Shown here piece after piece: positions 11,007 to 23,110 of a DNA stretch of 64,000 nucleotides; positions within the stretch are counted from its first letter, which is position 1; every line of letters begins with the position of its first letter. The notes beneath the pieces are model-generated. The model saw only the letters and a list, made by a program, of their open reading frames with translations. It made no database searches and was not told where the DNA came from. Source of the DNA: Desmodus rotundus (Eukaryota > Chordata > Mammalia > Chiroptera > Phyllostomidae); NCBI RefSeq assembly GCF_022682495.2, contig NC_071390.1, positions 153,984,583-154,048,582 of the forward strand, given 5' to 3'. The translations under genes were made by a program, and so were the position numbers.

Positions 11007-12062
11007 CATGGGTACTAGCTAGGATGCAGCAGAAACTATTTTGAATTAGGGTGTCTCCTTTGACAAAGGATTTTCTCCATGTCCGAGCAGGGTCAGCTAC
11101 ACTTCTCCAAATAGGCTGCAAATAACATATATTCCATTTTCATTACTCAAGTCACAGTCTCTAATGGTGTGTTACAGATGCTGCAAGTTTTTTAGTAACA
11201 CTATTCCGCTAACTTCTTTTGAAAGTTTCACTGTATAATGCATTGCTACTCTGAATTATTAAGGTTTGCTTTGGTCTAAAAGGCATCATTGCAAATATGT
11301 CTCCTGCTTATTATCTGATATTAATGAGGAGAAATTATACTATCAACTGGATAAGACTTAAAATAACACATCACATAACCTTGAAAGTACTTAGTCATAT
11401 TGTTTACCTGAGTGAAGAAAGCTTTTCAAGTTTGTGAAACCTACATCATTTATGTCCTTGTCCTTTTCCTGCCTATTACTTACCAAGGATTTATGCAAAG
11501 TTCCTTTCAACTTGTGTAGTTTTTGCATCATGATGATATTATATCTCAGAAAGTCAACTACCTAAAAACTTGATAAATGTAAGATTTTAATTGCCTTGGG
11601 ACTTTTGAAAACCATTAATAAAAACCATTAATCAAGCTGTCTAAAGTATCGGTATTACATTCACTCACAACAGTTGTTGTAACTCAGCGGCTTGGGGTGC
11701 GGCACACTTTTATCTCGGTCCCTGAAGACAATACCCACAGTATCACTGCAACGGGAAACTGAGCAGGTGGATGAAATGTTCAGACAGACAAATGGAAGCT
11801 GATCTGGAAAGGTGCCAATAACTGAAAAAGTAAAATTCGGGAAGGATAGGTGAGAAGCAATTCTTGAAGACAAGGTGAGAAAAAGAATCAATATCTTGGG
11901 CAACTAATCTATTTATAGAGAGACAGAGGAGTAGTCGAAGCTAGAGAGTATAAAATGCAGCTCCAACGCGGAAAGAGCTGTCAAGAGCGAGAACTGTCAG
12001 GGCTCTGGGAAACTGGGCTGTGACTTACTACCCGGTTCTGGACTCCACGCGATACCTGAGCA
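11007..12062. other. Unassigned unique sequence
   Basis: No recognised repeat. A minus-strand 80-codon frame (11661-11903) has no known motif, and the local base composition does not suggest an exon. Confidence 0.4.
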
Positions 12063-12571
12063 CAGTAGTTCCCCTATCCATGGTTTCACCTTCCCTGGTT
12101 TAAGTTACTTCAGATCGGTTGTGCAAAAGTATTAAATGAAAAAAATGAAAAATAAATAATCCATAAGTTTTAAATTAGGTGCCACAATTATGAGTAGCAT
12201 GATGGAATCTGGGGCCCCTCCACTCTGTCCCACCCAAGACACGAATCGTCCCTTTGTCCAGGGTCTCCTTGCTGTACCGCTCGCCTGTTAGTCACGGTAG
12301 CTGACTCTGTCATCAGATCCACTGTCACAATATTGCAGTGCTTGTGTTCACATAACCCTTATTTTACTTAATAATGGCCCCAAAGCATAAGAGTAGCGAT
12401 GCTGGTGAAAGAGACATGCCAAAGAGAAGCCCCAAAGTGCTTCCTTTAAGTGAAAAGTTAGGTAGCGTAGGGAAAAAATATAGTACATACAGAGTTTGAT
12501 CATATCCGAGGTTCCAGACATCCACTGGGAGTCTTTGAAACACATGCTCCAGAGATAAGGAGGGGTTACTG
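12063..12571 (+). mobile_element. Tigger1-like DNA transposon, internally deleted
   Basis: The left end CAGTAGTTCCCCTATCCATGG and the right end, which reads back as CAGTAACCCCTCCTTATC, form terminal inverted repeats of the Tigger1 (pogo/Tc1-mariner) type. TA follows the right end (12572-12573); the left flank is CA, a likely decayed TA. The 5' UTR motifs 'aaataatccataagtttt' and 'gtgcttgtgttcacataacc' fit Tigger1. After the transposase start the sequence jumps to the 3' end, so about three quarters of the element is missing. Confidence 0.88.
12374..12499 (+). pseudogene. Truncated Tigger1 transposase N-terminus (41 codons)
   Basis: The frame opens with ATG and reads MAPKHKSSDAG, then MPKRSPKVLPLSEK, which matches the start of Tigger/pogo transposases just before their CENP-B-type helix-turn-helix. 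The frame then crosses the internal deletion into unrelated residues and stops at TGA 12497-12499. The DNA-binding helices, the Tc5-type domain and the DDE catalytic triad are all absent, so it cannot transpose. Confidence 0.8.
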
Positions 12572-12573
12572 TA

Positions 12574-13260
12574 GTATAATGTAAAAGTAGGCAGAATCTC
12601 ATTTTGATTGGCAAAGTGGTTGAAAAAGGAGATATTGTATGACTGAATACTTAAGGATATCCCGGGCTTACTCTATGAATACCAGCTCAGCCACAACACA
12701 ATGAAATTCAGACCTCAATTGGAAGGCGCAGGCCTTGGATCAGTGGTGTAGGGAAGCAGGTTTGAACAGTCAGGATGTCCAGTAAGTATGTGTGCCTCTT
12801 CCCAATTCCACCCACATTGGCTTTGACAGTAGCTTTCAACTGACTGTGGCAGGAGTATGTGTGCACTGAGATGGGTAAATGCTATAAATATAGGCTTCAA
12901 ACTTTTTTGCCCAAGGAACCTATTATGGAACATTTACCAGCATATGCCTGTTATTTATATACGAGTATATTCACCTCTTCCAGAGTTAGCTCAAAACCTG
13001 AGTTCACCAATGAAAATCTTCATCCATGACTCAAATTAAGAGGGGCTGGAGTGAAAGATTTGATATTCTATTTCCCCTAACTACAATACTATGTGGCACA
13101 CCAAAATCAGCATGGAAATAATAACCACCACAGTATCACATGTGTGACAAAAAACAAAGTCACACAGGAATCAGATAAACATGTTAAATCTTGTTGTCAC
13201 TATGTGGTAATAATAGCGTGGACCATGTCAAGATATTATAGAACTGTTTACAAATACAAT
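12574..13260. other. Unassigned unique sequence
   Basis: Overlapping frames of 60-72 codons on both strands show no motif, and no repeat was recognised. Confidence 0.4.
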
Positions 13261-13525
13261 CAAGATAATTTTTATTTATGTTAAAGTTTGTTTATTTGTT
13301 TATTTTAATCCTCACCTAAGTATATGTTTATTGATTTTAGAGAGAGAGGAGGGGAGAGAGAGAAACATCAATGTGAGATGTTTTTCATATGCGCCCCAAA
13401 GAGGATCGGACACAAAACCTAGGTATATGCCCTGACCTGAGATCAAAACCGAAACCTTTTGGTGCACAGGTCAACACTCCAACTAACTGAGCAACCCCAC
13501 CAGGGCTCAAGATAATTTTATTTAT
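13261..13525 (-). mobile_element. VES SINE with duplications
   Basis: The inverted SINE lies between CAAGATAATTTTTATTTA (13261-13278) and CAAGATAATTTTATTTAT (13508-13525), which differ only in T-run length. On the plus strand the tail region 'atgtttattgattttagag' and a GA-rich block precede the reversed head 'gagcaaccccaccagggct'. It is more diverged than the 8809 copy. Confidence 0.95.
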
Positions 13526-15117
13526 TGCATCTTACATATCAACCACTCACAGACCGATTTATTTATTTTTCTTAAAAACAGGTATTTTAAGTGAAAAGAA
13601 ACTTTAAAACTTTAAAGCACTATTTTCCCACATTTTAAATGAAATCTATCCCACGAGATTCTTTGAGAGTAAAAAGAAAAGATTTCCATTGTTAAACTGG
13701 TTTGGGCAATAGAATTGGTTTGGGAAGGAAGTAGTGGTGCATTCAGACAACCTCAAAATCTCAGCAGTTACCACAACGAAGGTGGGTTTTCCTTCTCGTG
13801 TCAGTTCATTGCAGCTCTCTTCTCTGTCATCTTCACTCAGAGACTCGGGATGAGGGAGCACCCCTGTCCGGAACATGCTGGGCTGGAGACAAAAAACAAA
13901 AGGAAAGTGGAAACACGTGATACCTCTTAAACTTTTGCTCACAAATGGCACATATCCACTCAATTATTTTTTCTGCCAAAACCAGGCCAATGAAGTAGCA
14001 ATCTTAATCCTCTTAAACGACTCACAAATAATTGGAAAAATAATACAAGCTAATTCATGCACCTCACGACAGTCTCCTCTTTGATATTCACATGTTTTTT
14101 AAAGTTCCGCAGAAATTTGAAGTAAAACAAAAAAGGCCTTTCCCATTAGAAGTGTGTCGCCATTTATCAGAGGTCGCCACTGTTTCTAATACGTAATTAA
14201 GATCTGGAGTCACTAGTTCGTTGTCTGCATGCCAGGTTAGAATTCCCATAGAAAAATAAACAATCCTTGTTTTCAATTTCATCCAGAATACTTGAATCTT
14301 TCCTTTTATTAGGAAAAAAGAAAACCTTCTCTAAGGAGATTTGAGGTCAGCTAGTCCTACCGTGTCTCACTTCACTGTGATATTTAATTAACACTCCCAG
14401 AATGATTTCTTCTAATCTCTTTCTGGTCCCATTAAGTTTCAGAGTTGCAGTGCTCTGTGTAATTTCTCAGTGTTCCACTCTCATTTTTTTTTCTCTGACC
14501 TCTTTAGTCCTTGTCTCACAATAACAACTAAATCTCAATCTTTAATCCATTGCCTGATGTCCTTTATATCTCCTTATCTTCTTGTTAATATTTTCTGTTC
14601 ACAACTCAGTACCAATCCCACCAGCTAAGCAGCCCACCTTCATATATCACAAGACATTAAAGTGAGAAAAATTATTTCCACACTTCATTGCCGGCAAGGT
14701 CTGTGTCTGGAGTCCACTAACCAGGGTCATCTGCATAAGGGCTGAAAGAGCAGTGTAGATTGGGGTTCCATTGACAATGGATGAGACATATCCGGTGGAA
14801 CTGGTGTTTTCTTCTGTTGAATCCCCTACTGCAGGTCTTGTAGGCAGCCAAGATTATTAGTAGTAGTTTCTTCCGTTTTCTTTTCTTTTTTTTTTTTTTC
14901 TGTAGTAATTTCCTGAATGAAAGGAGCACTTTCTTGTTTTTATAAGGCTCTAATTCTCCATTTTAAACCCTTTCTTGAAATATACCTCAAAGCTTGTTTT
15001 CCTGATGGATGGCTGGCAGACAAAATACTACTTAAGGTACAAAACCCTATTAAGTGTGATCTTCTCATGTTTAGCTTTCTTTGGAGTCCAGAAGCAGAGG
15101 AACTTCAACACAGTCAC
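13526..15117. other. Unassigned sequence
   Basis: Contains T-runs near 14486 and 14886-14900. Frames at 13646-14282 and 14717-15196 overlap on both strands and show no domains. Some CT-rich stretches could be L2, but I cannot align them convincingly. Confidence 0.35.
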
Positions 15118-15125
15118 TGGCTTCC

Positions 15126-15213
15126 TGGTGAATAGCCATTCACTTCCTGGTGAACGTGCACTTTATGGTGAACCGTCATTATTCACTTCGTGGTGAATAG
15201 TTATTCACCTCAC
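15126..15213 (+). repeat. Four degenerate hairpin-forming tandem units
   Basis: Units beginning TGGTGAA start at 15126, 15148, 15166 and 15191, with lengths of 22, 18, 25 and 23 bp. Units 1 and 4 contain GTGAATAG..ATTCAC, a 6-bp stem with a 4-nt loop; units 2 and 3 are decayed or rearranged versions. It matches no interspersed repeat I know. It is best described as a local minisatellite. Confidence 0.7.
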
Positions 15214-16824
15214 ATGTCCTTCTGGACCATAACTGCTTCATTATCCACCCTTCTTTCTCTGAATCTATGTAGCTTCCTATCACTCTAATTTACTAATCAA
15301 AGATTTTTTTTTTAACATCTATCACCATCCTCAGTAAACTTAAGGACCAGGTGACAAAATTAACTGACTTTTGAGCCTTTCATTTCTGGTTTTCCAGAAT
15401 TCCAATCATTTCATGCACATTCAATCGCCTGTCCACTCTGATGTCCACCTGCTGGCTGTGTTATTAACCAACAACTCATCTGCTCCTGACATCTAAAATG
15501 CACCACTCAATTCAAGCATCTTGCCCTTCTAGTTTATGCTTCCAGCACCAGCTTATTTCCATCAAAATTTGAATCTAAATTAAAGAATTCATTATTTCTA
15601 TGGTTAATCATAAATCATAATGCAGCAATGAAAAACCTTAATTACCTGGACTGATGCTACCGAAATGTCATAGTTTTCAAAATTAAGAGAGGACAGTACT
15701 TTTTCTCCTACCTGAGTCAACTCTCTTCCATCTCTTCCTCTCTCTTGCCATTCTTAACTGATGCTCAGTGACTAAGGAAAAGTTCTTGATGTATTCTCCC
15801 AAACTGACATCCACCAATCCTTGGCCTCTGAATTCCAAAGTTGCCTACACCAGCACCATTTCTCAGCACATTCTAAGAAATGAGTGCATGCTAATTACAC
15901 AGACATGTGATGACGCCCAGGCTACATCTCAATTTCAAATACATCTCCTGAAATTTTCAGCCAGTTTCTTCAGATAAGTAGCTGAAGGACTATTTTAAAT
16001 AATATCTTTCAACAATAATATGTTTTTCTATACAGAGAAAGTGATGCTAACCCTCTCTATGGTGTTTTATATTTCTAGTTCCTCCTGGGTTTATTGAAAT
16101 CGATTACTGTTTATTTTTACCAGGACAATAATTGTGACAACAAAAATTTTATAGGAATCATATTAACTTAATGACAACTCTGAATTGTTTATTCAAGGAC
16201 AGGCAATATAAATCAATGAAACATGCCAGAGATTTTTATGGATAACAGAGAAATAATTTCCTGCTATTCACTGGACTTAAACAGCATAGTTTCTTTTATT
16301 GTACAAGTTTCCAATCTACAGGAAAAATATGAGGCATCCCTCCATCAAGAATCTTCTCCAAAAGACCTACTTGTCCAAGATTTTTAACATATGATAGGCC
16401 CATGGTTTGTTCTTTTCCACAATTGCTGTGCATTCCTCCTACACAATATACACTCTCTGTGCTGCCATTCACTTATCTTATATTTCTTTCTAATAAACCA
16501 GTGCTACATTTGCAACTTTCAGCAGAGAGAAATACACATCCCTAACTATTTTATTCTACTTAGTATTTGAGTGACTTTTTCCCTGTATCATTTTCCTTTT
16601 TAGGATACCAAATCTTTTAAACTTTGCTTTTGTTCTTTTCCTGACACTCTTGTTGTATCCTTGGCAGCTTAAAGCAATTGCTACCTTATAGTCTTCAAGT
16701 AATATGAGACTCACTCCAGATAAATTTAAACATAACAAGATAAGAATCACATGATAAGAAAATGACAGAAATAGAGAAAACATCTTTGCTAAGACCGTTA
16801 CAATGGTTCATAGACACAGATAGC
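15214..16824. other. Unassigned sequence
   Basis: No recognised element. The CT-rich stretch at 15370-15560 hints at a very old LINE but is not alignable by eye. Frames of 69 and 75 codons have no motif. Confidence 0.35.
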
Positions 16825-17015
16825 ATTACCCCTCCCACTCCACACAGGGGACACTTGGAAATGCATGGGTTCATATTTGGTTGCTACTGTGGCTGAAGCA
16901 GACAGATACTACTGGCATTTAGTGTTTGGAGAGCAGGGATGCTCAACTTCTTAAAATGTTAAACCCACTTCCACATAATTAAGAATTATCCTGCTCAAAA
17001 TATCAATGTGAAGAC
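16825..17015 (+). mobile_element. MER5A hAT-Charlie MITE
   Basis: It follows MER5A in order: 'cacaggggacacttggaaat', 'atatttggttgctactg', 'tactggcatttagtg', 'gagcagggatgctcaac' and 'aattatcctgctcaaaatat', then 'caatgtg'. It is a diverged non-coding fossil; the outer ends are weak. Confidence 0.7.
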
Positions 17016-18312
17016 TAATGCCCAGAAGTGGTTGAAGAAGTTAGTAAATTTAAGCAAATGAAACATGGGGAACATTGAATATCTTTACTAGTTCTCAATC
17101 AGAACTTCCTAGTATAATGTCATTATTTGTTTAATGCGTGGTGGATTTTTCCAACATCAAACTGTGTTGGGCTATGTTTAAGCATATCTGTAAAAACTCA
17201 CCTAGGAAGAATTCCAAGAATTCTTTTACTTAGTCAAAAAAAAAAAAGAATAAAACTAATGATATTTCTTGAATTCTAAGGCTTTTTACCATTACTGCAA
17301 ATAATTTATAGTTGACCATAAAATACATAGCCACAATTATGTCTCAGTGAGGCTATCAGCAGTTGTCAACCTGAACTCTGAATGTTGACACATCTGTGGT
17401 TACTGATTTTTAATTAGTGTTTCATTATTTAATAGGAGTCAACATCCTCATGGATGATAAAGGTACCTGATATAAGACATCTTATCAGACCAAATGAATG
17501 CACATGTCAATGAGTGTTTGAACCTGTAACAGATGTCTGGAGACTGCAGTAATGACAAGATAGGCAGTTTCTATGACAACCGTGTGAATGATCTGTGCAG
17601 AAGGGCCCACATTTCAAAGATAATGTTAATTCTGCTCAGAACCCATACGTCAATTATATTAACCATATTTTTGTCTCTCTTCAGCTAATTGCTTTATGGC
17701 TTACATTAATCATAGTTCTGTCAGAAAGCATAATTACTTTAGATAAGGACCATAACTTAATTAGAATTTGAGAAGGATTAATATGCAACAATGGGTTTAC
17801 AAACCTGTGATTGAGGTTTCCCAAAAGGAGGGTGCTGAGTTCAGACCTTGCATGTGAATACAGAGAGAACTAATGCAACACTCAGGGGCTTGTCTCTGCC
17901 CCCTGGTCAGCCAGCAGAAAGTCAATGGTAAAGACTCCATATTTTCCTCCAGCCTCATTGTTAATAGTTATAATACAGCAGATTTCTTAACAGTTAAGCC
18001 TAAATTTTGCATTTAATTAAAAGTATAAATCTGGATGAGTTTCCTCTCTATTAAGTTTGGGAGCAGACTAGTATGAGTAGGACAGGGAGTAAGCATGAAT
18101 ATCATTCATGTGGCCTGGTATTTGGCATGCTTTTCCTCAATGCCCTTGTAGAAAGAGGGTGTTAGGATAAGAACAAGAATTCAGCCCTCAAACACTAATT
18201 TAAAGCTCATGTAATATATGGCAGTTACCCTGATCACTTCTTCAATTGTAGTTGGATTCTATGGTTTCGAATAAACAGATCTGGTATGACTTGCATTATA
18301 ACCGGTCTAAAC
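17016..18312. other. Repeat-free stretch, possibly constrained
   Basis: No transposon recognised. The part at 17600-18050 is dense in TAAT/ATTA cores (for example 'tcaattatattaaccat', 'gcataattacttt', 'taattagaatttg'), as seen in conserved non-coding enhancers bound by homeodomain proteins. AT-rich DNA has many such cores by chance, so this is only a candidate. Confidence 0.3.
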
Positions 18313-18632
18313 TACAGTTGAGCCATGAACAATGTGGGAGTTGGGGAAGTCAAAGACCCATGCAGCTGAAAACCCATGTATAACTTTTGATTCCTACAAA
18401 ATGTAACACTAATAGCCTACTGTTGACCTGAAGCCTTACAATAACATAACCAATCAATTTACAATCAGTTATATGTATTATATACTGTATTCTTTAAATA
18501 CAAAGAGGGAGAAAATGTTATTAAGAAAAAAATCAGGAAGAAAAAACACATTTACAGTATGTATTGGAAAACATCCATGTGTAAGTGGGCCTGTCTAGTT
18601 CAAACTCTCGTGTTGTTCAAGGATCAACTGTA
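18313..18632 (-). mobile_element. Tigger-type MITE with TA duplications
   Basis: The element is 18315-18630 (316 bp). Its left end CAGTTGAGCCATGAACAA and its right end, which reads back as CAGTTGATCCTTGAACAA, are terminal inverted repeats. TA is present on both sides (18313-18314 and 18631-18632). Internal phrases 'aatagcctactgttgacc' and 'ataacataaccaatc' match a common pogo-family non-autonomous element in reverse orientation. No transposase remains. Confidence 0.85.
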
Positions 18633-18665
18633 GTTTTTTCAGCAATTTGTAACAATAAATATTTT

Positions 18666-18731
18666 GCACGTCTTTTCACAAAGTTAAACATATGATTTGC
18701 ACGTCTTTTCACAAAGTTAAACATATGATTT
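18666..18731 (+). repeat. Perfect 33-bp tandem duplication
   Basis: Two identical 33-bp units, 18666-18698 and 18699-18731, each starting GCACGTCTTTTCACAAAG and ending CATATGATTT. They sit just right of the Tigger MITE. The perfect match suggests a recent slippage or repair event. The minus-strand frame across it repeats 11 residues for this reason only. Confidence 0.95.
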
Positions 18732-18854
18732 GTTGCACTCCTTATGGTCCAGACAAAAAAATGCAAAATCCTGCAATTGATAGCCTGCAAACTCTGTGTG
18801 TAAGCAAGCCTCTCACAGTGAGTGACTGTGTTCTTAGCTTCATGCTGTAAAACT

Positions 18855-18945
18855 AGCACTATGCCTAGAACAGTGCAGTAAACAAAACAAGCACTTGGCT
18901 TCAGGGAGCTTACAGACTGAAGGGCATTAATCAGAGCTCTTCACT
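18855..18945 (-). repeat. L2 fragment
   Basis: The plus strand reads 'tgcctagaacagtgcagtaa', then 'acaaaacaagcac', then 'agggagcttacagactg', the reverse of the L2 3' region as I remember it. Confidence 0.5.
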
Positions 18946-20520
18946 TTTGCAATAATAATAACCCTACAGAAATAAAAACATATTCATCATTTTCATGGAT
19001 CCTGGAAGAACTAATATGAAAAATGCTTGTAAAACTTTCCAAAAGACAAGTGCACAGACTCTAGAGTCTATGAGAATGTTGTGGCTGAAGCACAAATGTG
19101 AGTGAAGAGGCCAGAATCCTTCAGGTTTGAAATACTCTTAGTGGCCAGTGTCAGGAAACCCTCATGGACTGTTTATGGGTAAACTCAGGACTGCTTCTCA
19201 TACCAGAATATCTGTCTCCCTACAATGTCTTTTTCTGCCTTTTCTCCAGCATTAGGAACATAACCTGACATCCGTAACAATCTTTAAAAGAGGAGCCGTT
19301 TTCCTCAGCTTTCCCTTCTCTGCTCCTTTACAGAGGGTCATACTCATTGCTAAGACTTTTATTATGATTTGTCACAGGAACATAAAAGATAATAAAAATA
19401 TAATAAATTAAGGAATCCACAAAGTTTAAGACATGTTACAAACTTCTTAGAGAAATGACCCCAAGTGAATTCCTTTTGATTTTCTGGCTATGGTGGTGAC
19501 AGAAAGCTTCCTCTGATTCTTAATCTCTACCTTTCTGCTTGAATTAGAAGGAGGAGGGGGTTTCCCATGCCTTCTCCCCCATCCCAGTGTTCCTGACCTG
19601 TGTCCTGAATTCAACGTCAAAGTGGAAAATTTAATTAAAATATTCCGTTCCCTCCGTTGCTTCAGTTGGTTAATTTTCTTTATGAAGATTTCAGAACTGA
19701 ACATTATTTATTCTTCTCTACATGAAATTTATATAACCATATAGATTAGATTTCAAAAGTTTATGGTAAAATTCAAATTTCAAAATGGTACAATGCAAAG
19801 GTTGCTTACTAGAAATAGTAGCATCATTACTGCCAGACAGTAAAATTTCTCCACAATATTTTACACATGAATTTACCAACTATTGTATAGCCGGACTGAT
19901 ATTAATTTCTCCGTTGTGAGAGAAAGATATTGAGGACTACCTAAACTAGGGCAGCTAGGAGAAAGTCTAAAAATAAAAACAAAACACAGCCCACCCAAAA
20001 AATTGTGGAAGAAATGAATAATGGGGAATCTAGCTACAAGTAGAAGGTCATCCAACTAGTTAGGTAGAGTCAATTATTTGGGAGATAAAGCCACAGTTAA
20101 CAAATGGGCAGTGATATAGAGTAGTTCCAATAAACTCTGAAAGACAGATCCAGTGAATGAGTAACAAGGTGCCTAACATGATGATAAGAAGTTGCAGATT
20201 ATGCTGGGCAAAGAGTACTCAGCACATTCTAACGTAGCAAGACTCTAGTTATAGAATGGGCGCGGGATATTTGTTGTGTCACGTATGGGTGGGTGGTGGT
20301 GGGCAGTACAAAGTGAGCAAAAATAGATTATCACTCATAGAGGAAATCACTGATAGTAAAGGAGAGATGTAATTTATAAAGACTTGGGGATGTAAAAATG
20401 AGTGGGTAAAAGGCTGAGGAGACATAGGATTTTAGTCCAAGTGCCTCCCCATAGCATATGTATTATTACAAAGAAAAAAAAAGGCAAACTTTAATGTGAA
20501 AAAATGGGCAGCTATCACTT
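18946..20520. other. Unassigned sequence
   Basis: No recognised repeat or gene. Minus-strand frames at 19447-19704 and 19873-20055 have no domains. Confidence 0.35.
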
Positions 20521-20524
20521 TAAC

Positions 20525-21035
20525 CAAGGTCCACATCATCATTGAGACAAACCAGCATCATACGTTATAGTACACAGTAACTGGTCTGGATCTTTAACAA
20601 CGCCAATGTTCAAGAGGAAAAAATGGCTAAAACATTATACCAGATTAAAGGAGCCTAAAGAGGTATGACTGATGGGTGCAATGTATGACTCAGGGTTTCC
20701 TTTTGCCATAAAGACCATAATTGAGACAGTTGGCAAAATATAAATAAGAACTGTAGATTGGACACTATTATTTGACTATGGTAATTTTCTGATTTTTATT
20801 ATTTACTGCAGTTATGCAAAATGATGCACCTGCTTTTTAGGAAGAAGACTAGGGATTTAGGGGTCAATGGATGCAACTTAGTCTGAATTTATACAAAAAT
20901 AAGTCTATCAAGAAAAAGGAAAGGGTAAGTAAACATTGTAAAATGCTAACATTTGAATGATCTGAGTACAAGGACATCCTTTCTACCATTATAGAAAAAT
21001 TTTTGTAAGTCTGAAAATGTCACAACAGAAATAAA
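20525..21035 (+). mobile_element. Old L1 (L1M-type) 3' end
   Basis: 'aaccaaggtccacatcatc', 'taaagaccataattgagaca', 'attggacactattatttg', 'ctatggtaattttctg' and a terminal 'gaaaatgtcacaacagaaa' follow the order of ancient L1 3' UTRs ('ttgagacaa...', 'gggtattagatgatatt...', 'gaaattttccataataaa'). Divergence is high and ORF2 is absent. Confidence 0.5.
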
Positions 21036-22697
21036 AAAGATTAACCTGCTAGGCAATTTTACAAAGCAGGAACTCAGGCACAGGGAAGCAAGATAAGGAC
21101 CCCCTTACAGGAGCTAGAAAAAAACCCTGAAGTCTCAAGAACAAAAAAAGTATTACCGAGGATGTTTTGTTTTGTTAGTGGTAGAAATATAACTAGAATT
21201 CATCTAAATAAGCAATTAAAAGAGGGGACTCAGAGGGATAGTAGGAAAAGTCACAGAATCAGTGCAAAAACTGCAGAAATCGGGGAAATTCCAGTAATCT
21301 CAGTGAAGAAATCAGCAGATATCTCTGGTAACCACATGTCTCAAAGCCTTACTGCCTTGGTTTACCTCCCAGTATCTGCCTTGTTTCTAAGACAACTTTC
21401 TCCTTTCATTATACGTATCCATCTTTGGGACAGACACTGATCTTCCATTGGTCACTCATTGGACAAATCAGGTTAGAAGAGGGGATCAGCATTATGACCC
21501 ATCCACCATGTCCTATATCCAACGCTGGAGGTGGAGTGTAGAAGATACCACTACTGTGAAACACTGTGATTGGAAGCTCCACAAATGATATAGCGGCACT
21601 GGTTTAGGAGTGAAGCACACTGTCAAATAGCATTATGGTCTCAGCGAGGACTTACTGCAACCCTACATCAAGTGCAGGAACTAATTTTTCCAGTTTAATG
21701 TATTGAATAACAAGCCTTAGACAAGAAGATTTGATCAGGATGAACAAGTCACACAATCAGAGTCAACATAGTACAATGGAAATTCCACTATGGCTTGGAC
21801 AATTCTGGCAATACAGTCCTCCACTGAACTTGAATTTGAAAGTGTGTAATTGGAGCTTCTGCTGTCAGCATTCCAGCACACGCAACCCCAAAGTAGGGCC
21901 AATACATTGATGAGAGCTGAGCAAGAGAGGAAGAAACACTGAATCTCATTCGATCTTAATGAAACCATACTTGAAGCCAGTACTACCCCTGAGGGTTTTT
22001 TTTTAATTAAAAGAGCTAACAAACTTTTTGTTGTTGTTTATTTTCACTTGGATTTGGTTTCCTCTCACTTGTGTCAGAATGTTCTGATACAAGTACACTA
22101 TTAACAAAAGAGAGAAACAAATACTTGGCTTCCCCCAACACACATGCACGCATACACACAGTAATGTACACAATATATTTCAATGGAGAGTTTTCATCAC
22201 TAGGAGTGGAAAGTAAGACCATATCAACATCAAATTAAGTTTGTCTCAATGCTGGTAAAATATAACTAAATTGTTCTCTAGGTCCACTTGACAGATATTA
22301 AGATTGATTTAGTGTATGGGGTGAAGCCATTTTATAAATGAGGAGAAAAAATCAGAAGAGCTCTGAGAACAGGGAACTAAACCTGTATAACACAATCATT
22401 TCAACTTGAGACTTGAGTAATTATTACACCCCTAACTTTATATGAAGGAAATGTGTGTAGATGACTCTCAAGGGTTGTACACTTCCCTTAACCTATGAAC
22501 ACCCACTCATATGTACAAAAATTCAAATTAGGCCTCAAGGAATGCATTGATTATTAAAGTTCAAAATTTATCTTCCTGTTGGTCACTTCACTACCACCCC
22601 CAAAAAGAGACAAACGAACTTATTGTTTGAACAAGTATGAGACATTAGTCTTTCACTGTTTTTAAAGCTTAAGAAGGAGATGTGAAGGCTGGCATTT
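21036..22697. other. Unassigned sequence
   Basis: Frames of 92 (21162-21440), 95 (21735-22022) and 68 codons (22016-22222) carry no recognisable domain. No interspersed repeat was recognised. Confidence 0.35.
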
Positions 22698-22809
22698 TAT
22701 TGGGTTGGCCAAAAAGTCCATATTTTTTTTCCACAAATGAAAGACACATTTTTCATTTTCACCAACAATTTTACTGACTTGGACATTTTGAGTATGTCGG
22801 CCATCTCCC

Positions 22810-22912
22810 ACTATTGACTGCTAGTGGGTAGAGGCCAGGGGTGCTGCTAAACATCTTCCAATGCAGAAGACAGCCCCACAGCAAAGAACTGTTTGGCCAA
22901 AATGTCAATAGT
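22810..22912 (+). repeat. Internal MER5A segment inside the mariner
   Basis: 'gctagtgggtagaggccagg', 'gtgctgctaaacatcttcc', 'gacagccccacagcaaagaa' and 'aaaatgtcaatagt' are the MER5A core in plus orientation, but neither MER5A terminus is present. The block is bounded by a perfect 9-bp inverted repeat, ACTATTGAC (22810-22818) and GTCAATAGT (22904-22912). Confidence 0.85.
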
Positions 22913-23110
22913 ACCATGAAACTTCACGACCCACTTTTTGATACATTTTATCAGTCACAGAACCTTCTCCAAACACTATAAAAATCTTTTTATGCATTTC
23001 AGTTATGTTTTTACCTTTCTTGAAATAATAAAGCACAATATGCCAAGAATGATGCATATTTTCTTTCATCTTCAATATTAAAATGGCTGCACAAAAATGC
23101 AACAATTTTG
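22913..23110 (-). pseudogene. Mariner transposase N-terminal remnant
   Basis: The minus-strand translation includes HIVLYYFKKGKNITEMHKKI, then VFGEGSVTDKMYQKV. This matches the first helix-turn-helix of mariner transposases (pattern 'LLxEFxxGxxAxExxxxIxxVYGEGAxxxxxxxxW'). The final Trp is replaced, and the second helix-turn-helix and the DD34D catalytic domain are missing. A 92-codon open frame (22905-23183) covers it. Non-functional. Confidence 0.8.

Noticed and set aside
15126..15213. CRISPR-like array
   Set aside because: Units are degenerate, unevenly spaced, and have no unique spacers; the genome is mammalian.
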